IMG/VR virus record: IMGVR_UViG_3300020395_000035
Span: 1-39,087 of that record
Reading direction: 5' to 3' (one strand)
DNA length: 39,087 nt
Source: a virus
The first letter of the stretch is position 1. Each line of letters starts with the position of its first letter. The position numbers were made by a program, and so were the translations under genes. Below the pieces are notes generated by a model, which worked only from the letters and a program-made list of their open reading frames with translations, did not search any database and had not been told where the DNA came from. This document shows positions 25,201-33,651 of this stretch, piece by piece.

Positions 25201-28200
25201 TTTCTGATTTTATTGATGTTAGACCTAGAGTTTCATCTACACCTGTAAGTACATCAATTTCACCATTTGATTATGATAATCGCACATTTGCTGTGGGTGG
25301 AGTTAAACCATCTATTATTGTTGGTGATGAGTCAATGTCTCTTACATATTCACATTATCTCTCAAGAATTGATAAAATATATCTTGATAAAGATGGTAAT
25401 TTTGAATTAAAGAAAGGTGCTTCAGCTCCTGTAGAGGATGTAGTACCTCCAGCAGATCCAGCTGGATCATTCATAGTTGCTACTATTAGTAATAATCCAT
25501 ATATACGTCGAGCTGGTAGTTCTAAAGTACTTCTTGCTAGACATAAAAGATATACTATGTCGGATATTGCTAGATTGGAAAATAGATTGAAGAATGTAGA
25601 ATTTTATACACAATTATCATTATTAGAAACAGATACTTCTAGTCTCACTATTGTAGATGCTAAGACTGGAGATAATAGATTTAAGTCTGGATTTTTTGTT
25701 GATAATTTTAGAAGTCATGGAGCTCATGCTGTAGGACATCCAAACTTTAGAGCTTCTATCGATAAAGCTAGAGGGGAATTGAGACCAACTCATTATACTC
25801 ATGGTCTTGATCTTCTTCTCGGTTCTGAACAAGTTATTGGTATTGGAACAAATTCCGATCCAAATGCAGATCTAACACAAGTTAGTGATTTACAATCAAA
25901 TGCATTAAAACGTACTGGAGATTTAATAACATTAGATTATACTTCAGAAACATATATCGAACAAAAATTTGCGACTAGATGGGAAAACGTTAATCCATTT
26001 GCATCAATTACATGGGTTGGTGGAGTAGAGTTGAATCCAAGTAGTGATGTTTGGCTTGATGAAAAAAGACTTAAAACTAATGTTGTTGAAGTTGAAGGTG
26101 ATTATCAAAAAACATTAGATAATTTGAAAATAGATCCAAATACTGGATTTAGTCCTGCTGATTGGGGGGAATGGGAAACGGTATGGTCATCAACTAGTAG
26201 TGATACTCAACATAAGGGAACAACAAATAGTGGTTTTAAACAAACTGGTAGGAGTCGAGGAACTCAGAATAATGATTGGGGAACGTTTACTACATCTAGA
26301 GCTACAATTACAGATACATTTGAAGAAACTATTACAGTAGATACTGGAATGTCAAGAAGTGGTATTCAATTTAAGGTAGATGCTAGAATAGATGAACAAA
26401 GTCTTGGAGATAAACTTGTTAGTCGTGAGACAATTCCTTATATGAGATCTAGGAATATTGAATTTGTTGCAACTAGAATACAACCAGGCACTAGATTCTA
26501 TCCATTTTTTGATGGGCAAAATGTTGAACAATACATAACTCCTAAATTAATTGAAATTAGTATGGATAATGGAGTATTCCAAGTTGGTGAACAAGTTGTT
26601 GGAACTTCTGGAGATTCAATAAAAAATTCTTCAGCACCAAGAATTAGTTTTAGAGTTGCACAACCAGATCATAAATTTGGATCATATAATGATCCAAGAA
26701 TTACTTATGCAGTAAATCCATATGCATCTACTACAGGAATAAGTTCTAGTTATTCTGCAACTAGTAGTGTTCTTAATATGGATACTGGATCATTACAACA
26801 AAAAGTTCTGGGTGCTTATTTTGGTAGAATTTCTAAGGATATGAAACTCTTAGGTCTAACAAGTGGTGCTGAAGCTACTGTAACTGATACCAGATTGATT
26901 ACTGATGAAAAAGGTGCTTTGATTGGATCATTGTTTGTTCCTAATCCTAGTCATATATCAGCTCCAGAATTTACAACAGGAACTAAGACATTTAGATTGA
27001 GTAGTAGTATTACAGATTCTCGCAGTCCACTTGATAAACCATCTGTATGTCAAGCTAATTTCCGTGCTGAAGGAACTACTGATACGGTTCAAGAAGATAT
27101 TATGATGATTAGAAATGCTGAGGTATCACAAAGAACTGTAACTGATGATAAAACAACAACTTCTAGTAGTTCTAGAACATACACGACAGAATCTTTTGAA
27201 GAGAGAGTTAGATTTGAAGAGGATGATAATGATCCATTAGCACAATCATTTGAAGTTAAAGAAACAAATGGTATATTCCTTGAGTCTGTTGATATTTGGT
27301 TTAAGACAAAAGATGTGAAAGTTCCAGTAACTCTTCAAATAAGAACAATGCGTACTGGATTACCAACACAAGGTATTGTATCATTTGGTGAAGTTACATT
27401 AGATCCAGAATTTGTCAATATATCCGAAACAGGTGTTGATGAATCTTATACTAGATTTACTTTCCCATCACCAGTATTCCTTGAAGGACAATCTAAAGAT
27501 TATGCAATTGTATTATTAGCACAATCTATTAATTATCATGTTTATATTGCTAGAATGTCAGAAGAAGATTTGAGAGATATAAATCTTGAAGAAAGTGAAA
27601 GAAGAATTGTTTCTTCTCAACCACATCTAGGATCATTCTTTAAATCACAGAATGGTGCAACATGGACTCCAAGCCAATATGAAGATCTTAAATTTAGACT
27701 TAACAGATGTAAGTTTGTTTCTGGCCCAGGCATATTAAAACTTTATAATCCAGAATTAGGTGTTGGTGAAATGGAAAGACCTATTCTTAGAAGAAATCCA
27801 TTATTATTAAAATCTAATGAAGTAAATATCAAATGTGCAGGTAATGTAACTGGAATTAATGTTGGTGATTTATTGTCTCAGACTAATAATACTAGTGCTA
27901 ATGGTAAGGTAACAGCATTGCTTGGACCTCTTGCAACGGCAACTCATCAAACTAATTCTGGTGTTGGACTTGTAAATGCTACGTATACTAGCAGACCTCT
28001 TACCAGCATTACTGGTAATGGTAGTGGTGGAGTTGCTACTATAGTTATTAGTGGAACTCCTTCAACTGTAGGTAGTATAACTGTTACAACAGCTGGTTCT
28101 GGATACAAAACTGGTGATGTTCTTGGTGCAACTGTGGGTGATACTGGTACTGGTTTGAGATTTACAGTTGGTGCAGTATCTAATATTAATAGTTTACTTT

Positions 28201-29672
28201 TACATGAAGTTCAAGGAACATTTGATACTACTAATACATTAACTAAAGCGGGTTCAGCAATCTCTAATAGTGTACCATCTACTGTTAATACAGTATCTTC
28301 TGATAAAGATGGATTGCATATTAAAGTCTTCCATAGAAATCATGGTATGCACGCTGCAAATAATAGAGTTACTATTTCTGATGCAGTAGGTATCAATACA
28401 GTAACAACATTAAGTCAAAAATATTCAAATAGTGCAACTTCTGCTATTAAAGTTGATAGTGTAGCTAATTTGGGAGATTTTGAAGGTCTTGCGGTTAGTA
28501 CTTCAAACCCAGGCTATATTCAAATTGGTGATGAAGTTATTAAGTATACAGGAACTAATTCCAGTACTACTCCAAAACAACTTACTGGTATTACAAGAGC
28601 TATAGATAATAGTGTTGCTGCAACACATGATGCTGCTACTAAGGTACGCAAATATCAAACTGCAGGTATTTCATTGAGGAGAATTAACAAAACTCATTTA
28701 TTATCACAATCTAGTATTGCACCCGATCTTGATAGTTATCATATTAAAATTGATGTTAGTGCTAATGGTAATGGTACAACCAGAGATGGAAGTAGTTCTA
28801 CTATACCATTAAGAATTGATAAAACATTATTAGATGGTGGTGAACTTACAAGAGCAACTCAAAATATTCAATTTGAAGCAATAACACCACTGGTAGAATT
28901 CTTAACTCCTGTTGATACTCAGTTAAGTGGTAGAGTTAGAACAGTTACTGGAACTAGTGCTAATGGTACTGAAGTTTCATTTGCAGATGAAGGATTCTCT
29001 GATATTGCATTGAATGGTGTTAATTACTTTGACTCTCCTAGAATAATTGCTTCTAAGATTAATGAACAAAATAATTTAACTGCATTGCCTGGTAGTAAAT
29101 CATTTACTACAGAGTTAGTATTAACATCCAATGATCAACATGTATCACCTATGATTGATACGGATAGATTTGGTATAATTACTACTACAAATAGAGTAGA
29201 TAATCCAATAACAGATTATAAGGGTGATAGTAGAGTTAATAGTTTAGTTAACGATCCAACCTCTGCGATTTATATAACTAAACGTGTTTCCTTAGAAAAT
29301 CCTGCAACTTCTTTACAAACTAGATTTGCAGCCTTCAATCATGTTAGTAATGATATTAGAGTATTATATCGTATACTTAGAGCTGATGTTCCATCTAATG
29401 AAGAACCATTTATATTATTCCCTGGCTTTAGTAATTTAAAAGATACAACTGGTGATGGATTTGGAGATGAACTACGAAATGCTGCAAATAGTGATGGTAC
29501 ACCAGATAGGAAAGTTCCTTCTTCTAGAACAATAGATGAATTTAGAGACTATCAATTTACTGCAAATGATTTACCAGAATTCCACGGATTCCAAATTAAA
29601 GTTATATTGACATCTACTAATCAAGCAATTGTACCTCGTATTAAAGATTTTAGAACAATAGCATTAGCATAA
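22236..29672 (+). CDS. Giant DUF4815-like baseplate/fibre structural protein (2478 aa)
   Basis: The N-terminus reads LNVSPYFDDFNEDKNFKRVL and then FKPGSPVQARELTQLQTILQ with QMEKFGQHFFKEGSMVIPGG. This is the start typical of DUF4815-type virion proteins of marine myoviruses. It occupies the place of T4 gp9-gp12 and is probably a baseplate-peripheral or proximal fibre protein. A helical segment MSDIARLENRLKNVEFYTQL lies near 1108. A region near 1300-1420 is rich in Ser, Thr and Trp. A GGxGY module lies at about 1915-1975 and an IxIGDEVIKYTG module at about 2066-2145. Near the C-terminus, DTTGDGFGDE resembles a calcium-binding loop. The stop overlaps the next start (TAATG). Its function in adsorption is inferred. 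Confidence 0.8.
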   Translation: MPQETNLNVSPYFDDFNEDKNFKRVLFKPGSPVQARELTQLQTILQNQMEKFGQHFFKEGSMVIPGGIGYDAKYYAVELEDTFLGIPISEYLDKLVGKTIKGETSGVEAEVVNYILSTTSDRGHNTLYIKYSKAGDDFKTVEFVDGENFVVPDSDIEYGNSRIIATNPFATAIPLNATSIGSACTIADGVYFIRGYFLNITKQTIIIDQYSNSPSGRIGLYLDENIVTAFSDSTLFDNAAGFSNFAAPGADRFQITTTLIKKDLDDISDANFVELLRLNQGAKEKMVEKTDYNILSDEFARRTYDESGNYYVKPFALNVRESLNDRQGNNGVYFDNQKTQQGNTPSSDTMIYQLEPGKAYVRGYEVTRTGNTFLDVEKPREVRELKKQSFVFDKTSSVMLNRVYGAPNTTLGTNATVSLRDQRTGGTHANAAGSEIGVARVYDFKLEAERYSDASTKYELFLWDIQTYTSLTLSSSLTAIEGSLIEGANTGARGYLKSAASGASISLTSTNGTFITNEAIIVNGVKSNQTIATVTEYSFDDVKSVYQSYTLDSTTYKFNADTDLSRFLFPAPRGTEFTINHTNGVVSVGGQRFSSGVKIGDIVRYQKTGESDPTYNRVTAVASTGATITIAALAADVAGVCQKELVSSTGTSTRFVIVRPRLLNPSNTGLISDLPEPFISKVDLSASEILVRKNYTFTVSSNTATITLTEDNEYFEPFDEEKYNVSFSDGSIYSLRSGNLSFNATYKTLTLKFAGISNSTKGVLVATIKKTIIKSQNKTLNRCNTITINKTQGVTVAQNGVTANSVYGNRVEDKEICLYVPDGVRVHAIFESSTAGDPSLPTVTLTNRSADLTDTIQGEVLIGNTSGAAARVVNSATATVDVVYVNDLEFIKDETVTFQSSGIDGLVSSTVDGDSDIVDNFQFDNGQRPELYDFARIIRKDDSSTPSKRLTVVFDNYTLDGEVGDFATVNSYSADNFEFDIPTFSGIPVSDFIDVRPRVSSTPVSTSISPFDYDNRTFAVGGVKPSIIVGDESMSLTYSHYLSRIDKIYLDKDGNFELKKGASAPVEDVVPPADPAGSFIVATISNNPYIRRAGSSKVLLARHKRYTMSDIARLENRLKNVEFYTQLSLLETDTSSLTIVDAKTGDNRFKSGFFVDNFRSHGAHAVGHPNFRASIDKARGELRPTHYTHGLDLLLGSEQVIGIGTNSDPNADLTQVSDLQSNALKRTGDLITLDYTSETYIEQKFATRWENVNPFASITWVGGVELNPSSDVWLDEKRLKTNVVEVEGDYQKTLDNLKIDPNTGFSPADWGEWETVWSSTSSDTQHKGTTNSGFKQTGRSRGTQNNDWGTFTTSRATITDTFEETITVDTGMSRSGIQFKVDARIDEQSLGDKLVSRETIPYMRSRNIEFVATRIQPGTRFYPFFDGQNVEQYITPKLIEISMDNGVFQVGEQVVGTSGDSIKNSSAPRISFRVAQPDHKFGSYNDPRITYAVNPYASTTGISSSYSATSSVLNMDTGSLQQKVLGAYFGRISKDMKLLGLTSGAEATVTDTRLITDEKGALIGSLFVPNPSHISAPEFTTGTKTFRLSSSITDSRSPLDKPSVCQANFRAEGTTDTVQEDIMMIRNAEVSQRTVTDDKTTTSSSSRTYTTESFEERVRFEEDDNDPLAQSFEVKETNGIFLESVDIWFKTKDVKVPVTLQIRTMRTGLPTQGIVSFGEVTLDPEFVNISETGVDESYTRFTFPSPVFLEGQSKDYAIVLLAQSINYHVYIARMSEEDLRDINLEESERRIVSSQPHLGSFFKSQNGATWTPSQYEDLKFRLNRCKFVSGPGILKLYNPELGVGEMERPILRRNPLLLKSNEVNIKCAGNVTGINVGDLLSQTNNTSANGKVTALLGPLATATHQTNSGVGLVNATYTSRPLTSITGNGSGGVATIVISGTPSTVGSITVTTAGSGYKTGDVLGATVGDTGTGLRFTVGAVSNINSLLLHEVQGTFDTTNTLTKAGSAISNSVPSTVNTVSSDKDGLHIKVFHRNHGMHAANNRVTISDAVGINTVTTLSQKYSNSATSAIKVDSVANLGDFEGLAVSTSNPGYIQIGDEVIKYTGTNSSTTPKQLTGITRAIDNSVAATHDAATKVRKYQTAGISLRRINKTHLLSQSSIAPDLDSYHIKIDVSANGNGTTRDGSSSTIPLRIDKTLLDGGELTRATQNIQFEAITPLVEFLTPVDTQLSGRVRTVTGTSANGTEVSFADEGFSDIALNGVNYFDSPRIIASKINEQNNLTALPGSKSFTTELVLTSNDQHVSPMIDTDRFGIITTTNRVDNPITDYKGDSRVNSLVNDPTSAIYITKRVSLENPATSLQTRFAAFNHVSNDIRVLYRILRADVPSNEEPFILFPGFSNLKDTTGDGFGDELRNAANSDGTPDRKVPSSRTIDEFRDYQFTANDLPEFHGFQIKVILTSTNQAIVPRIKDFRTIALA

Positions 29673-29875
29673 TGAGTTTTAAACAAGTTGAAGGTTCAAA
29701 TGAACTTTATAGAGATATGGATAGTCAGGCTATTATCAATACTGATAGATCTGGATATCTTGCATATAAGACTAGAAGAGAACAAAAACTTCGTGAAATA
29801 GAAAGAATTGATAAATTGGAGGGTGATGTTGGAGAGATAAAGTCTCTTCTTAACAAGATAATTGACAAGTTATAA
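29672..29875 (+). CDS. Small coiled-coil virion-associated protein (67 aa)
   Basis: The start overlaps the stop of the DUF4815-like gene in TAATG, so the two are translationally coupled. The protein begins MSFKQVEGSNELYRDMDSQA and ends in a heptad-like helix (IERIDKLEGDVGEIKSLLNK). The helix suggests oligomerisation, possibly as a trimeric adaptor between baseplate and fibre. Small proteins of this type follow large structural genes in many marine T4-like phages. No T4 counterpart is assigned. Confidence 0.7.
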   Translation: MSFKQVEGSNELYRDMDSQAIINTDRSGYLAYKTRREQKLREIERIDKLEGDVGEIKSLLNKIIDKL

Positions 29876-29878
29876 TTA

Positions 29879-29886
29879 GATAAATA
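29879..29886 (+). promoter_or_regulatory. Late promoter variant GATAAATA
   Basis: This matches the T4 late -10 at seven of eight positions. It lies just after the stop of the 67-aa gene and 27 nt before the ATG at 29914, in a 38-nt gap. It starts the fibre gene unit. Confidence 0.75.
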
Positions 29887-29913
29887 TATCTAGACGAAAC
29901 TACATCTTAAATA

Positions 29914-30255
29914 ATGGCTGTATATGTTGTAAATTTAGTAATAGATCAAGGGACGGATTTCACACAAACATTCAATCTTGAGAGTGATGCATCTGATTCT
30001 GCTTTAGATCTTACTGGATATACTGGGGCAGCACAACTTCGTAAACATGCTTCTAGTAAGACGAAGTATGATTTTACAGTAACTTTTACAGATACCTCTG
30101 CTGGTATAGTAAAAATAACTATGACTGATGCAGTAACAGCTGGTATTAAAGCTGGTCGTTACATTTATGATGTTCTCATTACTGATTCTGGTGGATTGAA
30201 AACAAGGATCGTAGAAGGATCCGCTCTAGTTAGAGAAGGAGCTACAAGGATTTAA
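29914..30255 (+). CDS. Virion structural protein, beta-sandwich type (113 aa)
   Basis: The protein starts MAVYVVNLVIDQGTDFTQTF and contains LDLTGYTGAAQLRKH, then KITMTDAVTAGIKAGRYIYD and a C-terminal TRIVEGSALVREGATRI. This pattern (a DFT-type start, LTGYT..A..R, a T..I.AG.Y.YDV turn and a V.EG strand) resembles small BppU N-terminal-like or Ig-like tail proteins found next to fibre genes. It likely attaches or caps the fibre. It is the first gene after the late promoter at 29879. The next gene starts 2 nt after the stop. Confidence 0.7.
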   Translation: MAVYVVNLVIDQGTDFTQTFNLESDASDSALDLTGYTGAAQLRKHASSKTKYDFTVTFTDTSAGIVKITMTDAVTAGIKAGRYIYDVLITDSGGLKTRIVEGSALVREGATRI

Positions 30256-30257
30256 CT

Positions 30258-30512
30258 ATGGGTATAAAAGTAAGTGTTAACAATGATTCTAATGTTAAAG
30301 TTAGAGTTGGTCAACAAACTGGTGTAAAAGTTCCAACAACATCTTCTGGTGCTAGTGGTGGAACATTAGGCAGTCTTGGGGATACTGATGTTACTTCTCT
30401 AGAAAATGGTGCAGTTTTAGTTTATGATGCCACAACCAGTAACTGGGTTGCAACTTTAGAATTGACACCAACAAATACAAAAAATTTAGACGTTAATGGA
30501 GGTTCGTTCTAA
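30258..30512 (+). CDS. Small fibre-associated protein (84 aa)
   Basis: The protein starts MGIKVSVNNDSNVKVRVGQQ. A Gly/Ser/Thr linker follows, then a segment GSLGDTDVTSLENGAVLVYD with TSNWVATLEL. The LGDTD..L.NG.VLVYD...NWVA pattern is common in the attachment parts of marine phage tail fibres. It overlaps the long fibre gene by 1 nt (TAATG), so it is probably a fibre connector or part of a split fibre. Confidence 0.7.
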   Translation: MGIKVSVNNDSNVKVRVGQQTGVKVPTTSSGASGGTLGSLGDTDVTSLENGAVLVYDATTSNWVATLELTPTNTKNLDVNGGSF

Positions 30513-33433
30513 TGGCCAGTAAGATTAGGATACATAGATCTACTGGTGCGGCTGCTCCTAGTTCTTTGGAATTTGGAGAATTAGCAGCAACTGTGGAACA
30601 GGGAACCGCTGGTAATTCTGGGAATAAAGCGGGAAGATTGTTTATTGGTAATGTTGCAGGAAACCCTGTAGAAATTGGTGGAGAATACATATACAAACTT
30701 ATTGATCATACTCCAGGCCAAGTAAATGTAAATTCTGCATTGATTGTTGATTCAAATGCAAATTTAGATGGAATAAGGATTGCAGGTATATCTACAATTA
30801 CAAGAACGGATATAACTGATGCAGTAACACAAAATCTTAATGTAACTGGTGTTACTACTTTTGCTCAAGGTGTTAACCTTAATGGTAATACTACACTTGG
30901 TAATGCAATTACAGATCTCCTTACAATTAATTCTAGAACAACAGTTGTTACAGATTTAACTTTAAGTGATGGTCTAACAGTAGCTGGTGTTACAACAACT
31001 AATGGTGCAATTGATGCTAATGGTACAGTTGATTTTGGTGCAGATGTAGTATTTAATTCTGCAACTAATGATATTACCTTTGATCAATCTGCAAGTAAGA
31101 TTCAATTTAAAGATAATAATAAAGCTACATTTGGTAATGGTGATTCAATTCAGATTTATCATGATGCAAGTCATGGTTTTATAAACAACACAACAGGTGA
31201 TCTAAAGATTACAGATACATCTGCAATATCACTCAATACTAATGCATTTAAAGTATATAATGGGGCAGCAGATGAAACTTTAATATCTGCAGATAATGGA
31301 GCTGATGTAAAATTATTCCATAATAACAATAATAAGCTCGAAACTACTGCAACAGGAGTTACTATAACTGGAACTCCAATAATAAGTAATCTGACAGCAA
31401 CTCGTGTTCCTTTTGTTGGATCTTCTAAAGAATTAGTTGATCATGCTAATTTTACATATGGATCTAATGTCTTAAATGTAGTTGGTAGAGTTGATGCAAC
31501 TGATCTTGATGCAGGAGCAAATCTACGTGCAGTTGCTGGTGTTGTAACTACTTTCACTAGTACTCATAATAGTTCAACACATACTGTTGGTACTGGTGCA
31601 ACATTTACTACTTCATTCCATCTTGGTAGTGGAGCAACAAATTATAGATTCCCTGTAGCACGTGGTGCAAATGATCAGATTCTAATTTCTGATGCCAATG
31701 GACAACTTGCATTTGAAGATGTTCCAGGCACATTGGTTATCAGTGCAGGTTATGCATCTACTGATGCAGTAGAACTTCTACCAGACGTTCTTACAATCGC
31801 TGCAACCGATAATGAGACTAAAACTACCTTAACTAATAATAAGATCACTGTAGGACTCGCCACAGACGTTAGAGTGGGTGGTGGGCTAACAGTTGCGAAT
31901 AACTGTCACATTATAGGTAATCTTACTGTAGACGGTACTGAGACGATTTTAAACACCGTACGGCTAGATGTACAGGACAATAAGGTTGGTGTAGGATCTA
32001 CCTCTACTGCAAGCAATACTACCGCAAATGGTTGTGGATATTTTGTTCATGGTGGTAGTGATGGTGATAAAGAGATTCTTTACTTACATTCTAAGACTGC
32101 ATTTACATCAAACCAAAACTTACTACCAGTTGCAGATAATGGTCAAGATTTAGGTGCAAGTGATCAGGAATGGAAAAATTTATATATTGATGGAACTGCA
32201 GCAATTGATACCTTACAGGTTCATGATGGTGCAACTGTTTCTGCTGGTGCTGATGTAACTTTTACAGGTTCTACATCTGGTGAGAATATCGTTTGGGATT
32301 CTTCTGAAGGAACTCTTGATATTAAAGATAGTGTTAAGTTGATGATCGGTAATTCTGACGATCTTTCCATATATCATAATGGCACAAATAGCCACATAAG
32401 AAACACTACTGGTGCATTAACAATTGATAATAGTGGTGGTGGAGATTTAATACTATCAGCAAAGCAAGGTGAGAATTCTATTTACTGTGTTCCTGATGCC
32501 CAAGTACAACTCTATCATAATAATGTAAACGTTTTCCAAACTACTGCAACAGGAACAAACGTAACAGGTGTTCACGTTGACGATGGTGCGACTCATGATG
32601 GTGATGTAACTTTCACTGGCACATCAAAGAATGTAGTATGGGATAAGTCTGATAATGCATTAGAATTCCAAGATAATGCATTTGCAAGATTTGGAGATAC
32701 AAATGACTTAGAAATTTATCATAATGGTAGCCATTCTTACATAGACAGGAAAGCTGGTGGTACTGGTGATATTTACGTAAGACTTGGTACTGATAATGCA
32801 ATTGTTGCAAAAACAGATAATGCTGTTGAATTGTATTTTGATAATGTTAAAAAATTAGCTACAACTACAGACGGCGTTACACTTAACGACAAATTATTAC
32901 TTGACAACGCAACTAATGCTGGAAGAGATGTTGAATGGCAACATGCTAGTGATAGGTTAGCATTCTCTGATAATACAAAGGCAACATTTGGCGATGGAAA
33001 TGATCTAAGCATTTCACATAATGGGTCTAACTCTTTTATTGAAGATTCAGGTACAGGTGCTTTATATATTGATTCAAATCATATTATTCTTAGAAAACAG
33101 GGTACGGGTGAAGTATTATCTCAGTTTGTTGCTGATGGAGCTAATCAACTATATTTTGATAGTGCTAAAAAACTAGATACTACAGCTTACGGTATTGACG
33201 TAACTGGTACTACACAATCAGATACTTTAATAGTAACTGGTGTATCAACAGTTGCATCTATGATCTTCTCTGCTGGTACTAATACCAATGGAGTTGCATA
33301 CTTTAATGCTGCTGGTCAAGTGACCTCTACCATAAATCCTAGTAACTCTGTTACAACTTCATTTAAAATTTTAACTACTGACACCAACGGTGTCCCGACT
33401 TGGACTTCGACAATTGACTGTGGCACATTCTAA
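30512..33433 (+). CDS. Tail fibre-like protein with IYHNGS repeats (973 aa)
   Basis: The N-terminus reads MASKIRIHRSTGAAAPSSLE with LEFGELA, typical of marine phage fibres. The body contains repeats of the form (V/I)xWDxSxxxLxFxD...FGdgnDLxIYHNGSxSxI, beginning near residues 207, 612, 727 and 827. Most are followed by a LYFDN.KKL.TT..G..VTG strand, as in trimeric beta-helical shafts. Residues about 460-570 hold a conserved block (GNLTVDGTETIL, later LPVADNGQDLGASDQEWKNL) with higher G+C. The C-terminus (PTWTSTIDCGTF) has no obvious chaperone domain. It probably contacts the host surface. The next gene overlaps its end by 14 nt. Confidence 0.8.
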   Translation: MASKIRIHRSTGAAAPSSLEFGELAATVEQGTAGNSGNKAGRLFIGNVAGNPVEIGGEYIYKLIDHTPGQVNVNSALIVDSNANLDGIRIAGISTITRTDITDAVTQNLNVTGVTTFAQGVNLNGNTTLGNAITDLLTINSRTTVVTDLTLSDGLTVAGVTTTNGAIDANGTVDFGADVVFNSATNDITFDQSASKIQFKDNNKATFGNGDSIQIYHDASHGFINNTTGDLKITDTSAISLNTNAFKVYNGAADETLISADNGADVKLFHNNNNKLETTATGVTITGTPIISNLTATRVPFVGSSKELVDHANFTYGSNVLNVVGRVDATDLDAGANLRAVAGVVTTFTSTHNSSTHTVGTGATFTTSFHLGSGATNYRFPVARGANDQILISDANGQLAFEDVPGTLVISAGYASTDAVELLPDVLTIAATDNETKTTLTNNKITVGLATDVRVGGGLTVANNCHIIGNLTVDGTETILNTVRLDVQDNKVGVGSTSTASNTTANGCGYFVHGGSDGDKEILYLHSKTAFTSNQNLLPVADNGQDLGASDQEWKNLYIDGTAAIDTLQVHDGATVSAGADVTFTGSTSGENIVWDSSEGTLDIKDSVKLMIGNSDDLSIYHNGTNSHIRNTTGALTIDNSGGGDLILSAKQGENSIYCVPDAQVQLYHNNVNVFQTTATGTNVTGVHVDDGATHDGDVTFTGTSKNVVWDKSDNALEFQDNAFARFGDTNDLEIYHNGSHSYIDRKAGGTGDIYVRLGTDNAIVAKTDNAVELYFDNVKKLATTTDGVTLNDKLLLDNATNAGRDVEWQHASDRLAFSDNTKATFGDGNDLSISHNGSNSFIEDSGTGALYIDSNHIILRKQGTGEVLSQFVADGANQLYFDSAKKLDTTAYGIDVTGTTQSDTLIVTGVSTVASMIFSAGTNTNGVAYFNAAGQVTSTINPSNSVTTSFKILTTDTNGVPTWTSTIDCGTF

Positions 33434-33635
33434 CGAAATTAATTTTAACATTCTACTCGAATTAACTCTTGCAAAAGTTAATGCATTAACAAAAGAAAAC
33501 TTATTACTTGAGGCTAAATCAAGAACACTTCAAGAAACAATAGATCAATTAGAGACTGATTATGGTGAAGCTAAAAAAGCTCTTGCACAACAGTCAGTCA
33601 ATAAAACGACCAAACCCAAACCGATAAATAAGTAA
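33420..33635 (+). CDS. Small coiled-coil protein (71 aa)
   Basis: GTG 33420 is preferred over GTG 33390. It gives a 14-nt overlap with the fibre gene and a start MAHSNEINFNILLELTLAKV that fits the helical body, whereas the longer form adds a frame shadow. Residues 15-55 are a strong coiled coil (LTKENLLLEAKSRTLQETID). The C-terminal tail is basic and proline-rich (TTKPKPINK). It may be a fibre assembly helper or oligomerisation factor. The last codons contain the late promoter for gp13. Confidence 0.65.
   Translation: MAHSNEINFNILLELTLAKVNALTKENLLLEAKSRTLQETIDQLETDYGEAKKALAQQSVNKTTKPKPINK
33623..33630 (+). promoter_or_regulatory. Late promoter variant GATAAATA
   Basis: This late -10-like octamer (seven of eight matches) lies inside the end of the coiled-coil gene, 21 nt before the gp13 ATG. 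It would start the neck-terminase unit. Confidence 0.75.
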
Positions 33636-33651
33636 AAGCTAGTGTATATTC

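Noticed and set aside
33390-33419. GTG 33390 as start of the coiled-coil gene
   Set aside because: It would add ten residues that are a shifted read of the fibre gene end. GTG 33420 gives the usual short overlap.
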